Assembly: GCA_002171155.1 (NCBI GenBank)
Contig: NHHF01000142.1
Span: 1-11,366, forward strand
Reading direction: 5' to 3'
From: Betaproteobacteria bacterium TMED156
GTDB lineage: Bacteria > Pseudomonadota > Gammaproteobacteria > Burkholderiales > Burkholderiaceae_A
Length of the DNA: 11,366 nt
The stretch's first letter is position 1, and each line of letters starts with the position of its first letter. Below, in pieces: positions 8,777-11,366 of the stretch. The notes under the pieces were generated by a model. It was not told the origin of the DNA. It was given only the letters and a program-made list of their open reading frames with translations, and ran no database searches. Made by a program: the position numbers and the translations under genes.

Positions 8777-8777
8777 A

Positions 8778-8804
8778 AAATCGTGTCATTATTATTCGTA
8801 TTTA
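8778..8804 (-). promoter_or_regulatory. Candidate sigma-28 (FliA) promoter of flagellin
   Basis: On the minus strand, TAAATACG (8797-8804) and CACGATTT (8778-8785) are separated by exactly 11 bases. The sigma-28 consensus is TAAAGTTT-N11-GCCGATAA. The TAAA and CGAT cores match and the spacing is right; the outer bases do not match. Transcription would begin near 8770, giving a leader of about 50 bases before the TTG start. Flagellins are usually read by this sigma factor, which supports the call, but AT-rich DNA gives such matches by chance. Confidence 0.4.
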
Positions 8805-8820
8805 AATTTGAAAGAAAATT

Positions 8821-9219
8821 TTGAAAAAAGATGAAAACTTTATTGGTAAAGGAAAAGAAAACGGAGATCAAACTTGGCCCGATGGTTCCAGATACATAGG
8901 GGAGTTTTTAGATGGTCAGCCAAACGGTCAGGGAACTTATATGTGGCCTGATGGAGATAAATATGTTGGTCAGTGGGTTTTGGGTAAAAGGTCAGGCTTA
9001 GGAATTCACACTCGTTCCAATGGCACCACATATATAGGGGAATTCGAGAATAACCAACCACATGGTCATGGTACATATTTGGGTCTTGACGGAAGTACAT
9101 ATGTCGGAAACTGGGAAAATGGAGAACAGCATGGAGATGGAACTCTTACCGATAAGTCTGGAGAAATTTCATATTCTGGACCATGGGATTCAGGAAAGCC
9201 AAAAAATATATTAAATTAA
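8821..9219 (+). CDS. MORN-repeat protein
   Basis: 132 residues built almost wholly of MORN repeats. Four full 23-residue units run from residues 23-45, 46-68, 69-91 and 92-114, with partial units before (1-22) and after (115-132). Each follows the pattern Y-x-G-x-(F/W)-x-x-G-x-x-x-G-x-G, for example YIGEFLDGQPNGQGTY and YVGNWENGEQHGDGT. MORN repeats form a flat beta-sheet ribbon that binds proteins or membrane lipids; no enzymatic domain is present. There is no signal peptide or membrane segment. The only plausible start in frame is TTG at 8821, since TGA lies at 8809-8811 and the next Met is residue 41. The ribosome site is poor (AAAGAAA). It is divergent from flagellin with a 100-bp shared upstream region. 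Its role is unknown. Confidence 0.8.
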   Translation: MKKDENFIGKGKENGDQTWPDGSRYIGEFLDGQPNGQGTYMWPDGDKYVGQWVLGKRSGLGIHTRSNGTTYIGEFENNQPHGHGTYLGLDGSTYVGNWENGEQHGDGTLTDKSGEISYSGPWDSGKPKNILN

Positions 9220-9222
9220 TCT

Positions 9223-9243
9223 AAATCAATAAAAGATTTTTTT
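9223..9243 (+). terminator. Weak possible intrinsic terminator after the MORN gene
   Basis: A five-base-pair stem AAATC/GATTT with a seven-base loop is followed by a run of seven T (9237-9243), just after the MORN stop. The stem is short and A/T-rich, so termination here would be inefficient at best. Confidence 0.2.
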
Positions 9244-9814
9244 CTACTCAAGTATTAATTGTAGCGAGGGCTCGGATATCTTGAAAAACTTTGAGTAAGT
9301 TAAGTTTTCAGATGGTGACTACGATTTATCATCCGGAGTTCTACAAACTAATAGACCTAATATTTCAAGATTTTACAAGTCTGAAGTTAGAGTTAATGGA
9401 AGCATTAATTTGGTAGCATTTCCTATCTTAATGAAAGTTAACTTTACACAGATAAGATCAGTTGCAACTGGTCAATTTTCGGGTGATGCAAAAGCTTTAT
9501 TTATAGAAGGATTGAAGACTGATACTGAAATTGCTGATGCATTGGACGCACTGGAAGTATTACTCAAACAAATTAGTAAACAGCAAATAATAATAGCCAA
9601 TGAGAAAAAAAATATTAATCAAACTATCACTTCTGTAATAGATTCAAACAACACGGGAAGTAATATTGGTGGAATTAGTTTGAGCTTAGTAGCAGAGGTT
9701 AAGCAGGCTGGATTTATATCCGAATTGATGTTCGAAATAAAAGCACAGATTCAAGAGATAATTAAATTTCAAATATCGGTAATTACACCAAGAAATACTC
9801 AACAAATTGTTTGA
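9233..9814 (+). pseudogene. Remnant of an RTX/M10-type secreted protein tail followed by a helical C-terminus, with in-frame TAA
   Basis: The frame is open from 9233 to 9814 except for one TAA at 9296-9298. Around it the reading is GSDILKNFE-stop-VKFSDGDYDLSSG. This is the familiar D-x-L-x-N-x-E-x-V-x-F-S-D-G-x-Y-x-L style found after RTX nonapeptide repeats in serralysins and related exoproteins; a single CAA-to-TAA change would explain the stop. After it come about 170 residues: a short beta part, then a long amphipathic region (about 9500-9640; TEIADALDALEVLLKQISKQ) likely to form coiled helices. No ATG, GTG or TTG opens the frame before TTG at 9410, which lacks a good ribosome site. I read this as the 3' remnant of a larger gene that lost its 5' part. 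A real small protein of 134 residues from 9410 is the alternative. Confidence 0.5.
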
Positions 9815-9979
9815 ATGTTGGGCTAGTTAGAAAAACACAAAAAACTCTGAAATGTTGTATTTTTGCTACTTTATTGTCGTATTTATACAAATTACTAATA
9901 TTTTGTTGTTTTTACGCTAATTAAATAAAGTTTATTGACGACATAAAGTTTTACTTTGGTTATTGAAATGGAATTTTAG
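9815..9979. other. Intergenic AT-rich stretch before the metallopeptidase gene
   Basis: These 165 bases hold no ORF of note and no clear hairpin terminator. Two copies of TAAAGTTT (9926-9933 and 9944-9951) match the sigma-28 -35 box exactly, but no CGAT-type -10 box lies at the right distance. TTGACG at 9935-9940 could be a sigma-70 -35 box, but no convincing -10 follows. The promoter of the next gene must lie here or upstream, but I cannot place it. Confidence 0.5.
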
Positions 9980-11366
9980 ATGAGTGATTTGTCTCAAGTT
10001 ACAGCTGTTGAATTTCTAAACAATAGACTCGGTTTACCAAATGATATAAAAGCTTTAAATATAAACTCCTCCACAAACACAAATACCAACAAAAGTTTAA
10101 ACAAAAGCGACAAACTTGATCTAACGATAACTGCCTCAGATACTTCGTACCTCATTTTAAAAGACTCTATTGACAATTTTGCTCACATGACCTCGTTAGT
10201 TCAAGTTTCAAAAAACTCTTTGTCGACAATTGGTAATTATCTGGCTGAAATAAAAGTAAAGTTTGAAAAATTACAATCTGCATCAGGTGATCCTGAATTA
10301 ACTTTATCATTAAATAATGAATTAAAAAATTTAGAGGATGAAATGTCAAAGTACATTTCAACTGTGATTATTAAGTCAACAAGAGCTAATATCAACATTA
10401 GTCCAATAGGTAAGCAAGCTCATCAAAGGTATTATAATTCGGTTGTTAATGATGGGCAGTTTGGCAAGGTTGAGGCAACTACGCTTGCTGAAATAGAGGT
10501 TAATCTTGCTCATACAGCTATAAAGCAATTAGGTGATCATGACAGTCGAAATTGTCCTATCTGTGCTGCGGAAATTGCTGAGAAAAATTTGTCAAGTGAA
10601 ATATCAGGCACTAACTATACTCCTAAATCATCTAATCCCCTAAATATTACTACGGGAGCTGAGGTCGACAATCGAAATTTTGCACCTGTAACTAACTCAA
10701 CTTCAATAACCGGTAGAGTTAGTATGACTACAGCTGGAATTTCAAATACAAACGTAGATGCTATGATTTCTGGACAAAAATGGGATTTATCATCTGTAGA
10801 GACCTTGTCATGGTCTTATTATGAAACGTCGGGGGTAACTTATAGTTATGCCTATGACAGTTCTGCTGGCGTTACGGCTGGTAATTCGATAATTAACTCA
10901 GCTGGTGATACTTTAATTGTGAAAGAAATGATGGGTTTATGGGATCAGGCTGCTGCTTTTACTCTTGAACACGTCACTGAAACCTCAAGTGCAGGGGGAA
11001 CAGTTGTTGGTGAAATACGAATGCGAGAGACAAATCAATCAGGAACCTCAGCAGGGTTTGCTGCTCTGTGTGCATTTCCGGGTACAGGAGCACGTAATGG
11101 TGATGCCTGGTTTAACACTCCTTATGGAACTCCTTTTATTAAGGGAAATTACAACTGGTCGACATTTCTTCATGAAATTGGTCATGGAATTGGCCTTAGT
11201 CATCCATTTGGGCATTCACAAAGTGGTGCAACACTGAGCCAAAATGATGATATAGAACGCAGGTCGGTAATGTCTTATACAAGTGTTGACAGAAATTATT
11301 ACTGGGCTACCTCAGGAGGCTCGTTATCAACATCTATTTTTTACGCAGAAACACCAGGTATCTTTG
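9980..11366 (+). CDS. Serralysin-like M10 metallopeptidase with a flagellin-like helical N-terminus, 3' end outside window
   Basis: 462 residues are visible and the frame is still open at the window end. Residues about 215-462 are a metzincin catalytic domain. HEIGHGIGLSHP (398-409) supplies the zinc ligands His398, His402 and His408 and the catalytic Glu399. SVMSY gives the Met-turn Met431 and the extra zinc ligand Tyr433 typical of serralysins. GQKW (265-268) and NGDAWFN before the zinc helix also fit M10 serralysins. Such proteases leave the cell by type I secretion through a C-terminal RTX signal, which would be beyond the window; no N-terminal signal peptide is present. Residues about 60-135 look like flagellin D1 helices (SLVQVSKNSLSTIGNYL, then LNNELKNLEDEM). 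A HDSRNCPIC motif (His187, Cys192, Cys195) sits between the two regions. The start is ATG at 9980 with a weak TGGAA upstream; an ATG at 9968 is closed by TAG. Confidence 0.85.
   Translation, partial: MSDLSQVTAVEFLNNRLGLPNDIKALNINSSTNTNTNKSLNKSDKLDLTITASDTSYLILKDSIDNFAHMTSLVQVSKNSLSTIGNYLAEIKVKFEKLQSASGDPELTLSLNNELKNLEDEMSKYISTVIIKSTRANINISPIGKQAHQRYYNSVVNDGQFGKVEATTLAEIEVNLAHTAIKQLGDHDSRNCPICAAEIAEKNLSSEISGTNYTPKSSNPLNITTGAEVDNRNFAPVTNSTSITGRVSMTTAGISNTNVDAMISGQKWDLSSVETLSWSYYETSGVTYSYAYDSSAGVTAGNSIINSAGDTLIVKEMMGLWDQAAAFTLEHVTETSSAGGTVVGEIRMRETNQSGTSAGFAALCAFPGTGARNGDAWFNTPYGTPFIKGNYNWSTFLHEIGHGIGLSHPFGHSQSGATLSQNDDIERRSVMSYTSVDRNYYWATSGGSLSTSIFYAETPGIF

Noticed and set aside
8831..8833. ATG as start of the MORN gene
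   Set aside because: It is in a different frame from the MORN repeats and soon meets a stop.
8840..9100. Minus-strand open frame opposite the MORN gene
   Set aside because: The MORN repeats on the plus strand are unmistakable; the antisense protein has no sensible composition.
9926..9951. Two TAAAGTTT boxes as sigma-28 promoters for the metallopeptidase
   Set aside because: No CGAT-type -10 box occurs 11 bases downstream of either copy.
9994..10361. Two minus-strand open frames opposite the metallopeptidase gene
   Set aside because: They overlap a continuous plus-strand frame with clear metzincin motifs.
10965..11237. Plus-strand open frame in another phase inside the metallopeptidase
   Set aside because: The M10 zinc site is read in the other frame; this one has no recognisable content.

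Overview
The window is AT-rich DNA from a flagellated bacterium, most likely Gram-negative. The flagellin, the HldE-like sugar kinase/nucleotidyltransferase, the MORN protein and the serralysin-type (M10) metallopeptidase would fit a low-GC marine proteobacterium, perhaps an alphaproteobacterium. That placement is inference; there is no rRNA or other phylogenetic marker here.

Layout. Bases 1-8084 form one large imperfect palindrome. The left arm (1-3586) is the reverse complement of the right arm (4499-8084), with paired positions summing to 8085, around a 912-bp unique centre (3587-4498). The right arm carries the 3' two-thirds of an intact two-domain nucleotidyltransferase/PfkB kinase gene (3759-5258, +) and, convergent with it, most of a very long flagellin gene (5283-8720, -). 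The left arm repeats both without visible change. There the flagellin (1-2802) is cut by the window edge, and the kinase is fused in frame to the first 45 codons of an unrelated sugar-1-phosphate nucleotidyltransferase (2827-3720, -). The junction lies at a short shared sequence encoding Asp-Asp-(Asp)-Ala-Gly. The structure could be a recent inverted duplication or, equally or more likely, a fold-back chimera from amplification or assembly. If it is an artefact, the real locus is a divergent pair (nucleotidyltransferase, -; bifunctional enzyme, +), then the convergent flagellin.

Right of the palindrome, the flagellin has a TTG start, a good ribosome binding site and a candidate sigma-28 promoter. 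Divergent from it is a small MORN-repeat protein (8821-9219). Next comes a probable decayed gene (about 9233-9814), whose beginning reads like the tail of an RTX/M10 secreted protein interrupted by TAA. Last is the 5' part of a secreted-type M10 metallopeptidase (9980 to the window end) with zinc-site and Met-turn motifs. Its N-terminal helical region resembles the D1 helices of flagellins.

How the genes may fit together (inference): the sugar-nucleotide enzymes beside the flagellin suggest flagellin or surface glycosylation. The metallopeptidase and the remnant before it may be two members of one secreted protein family next to the flagellin locus. The most interesting points are the giant modular flagellin with four cysteines, the reversed domain order of the HldE-like enzyme, and the flagellin-like helices before a metzincin protease.
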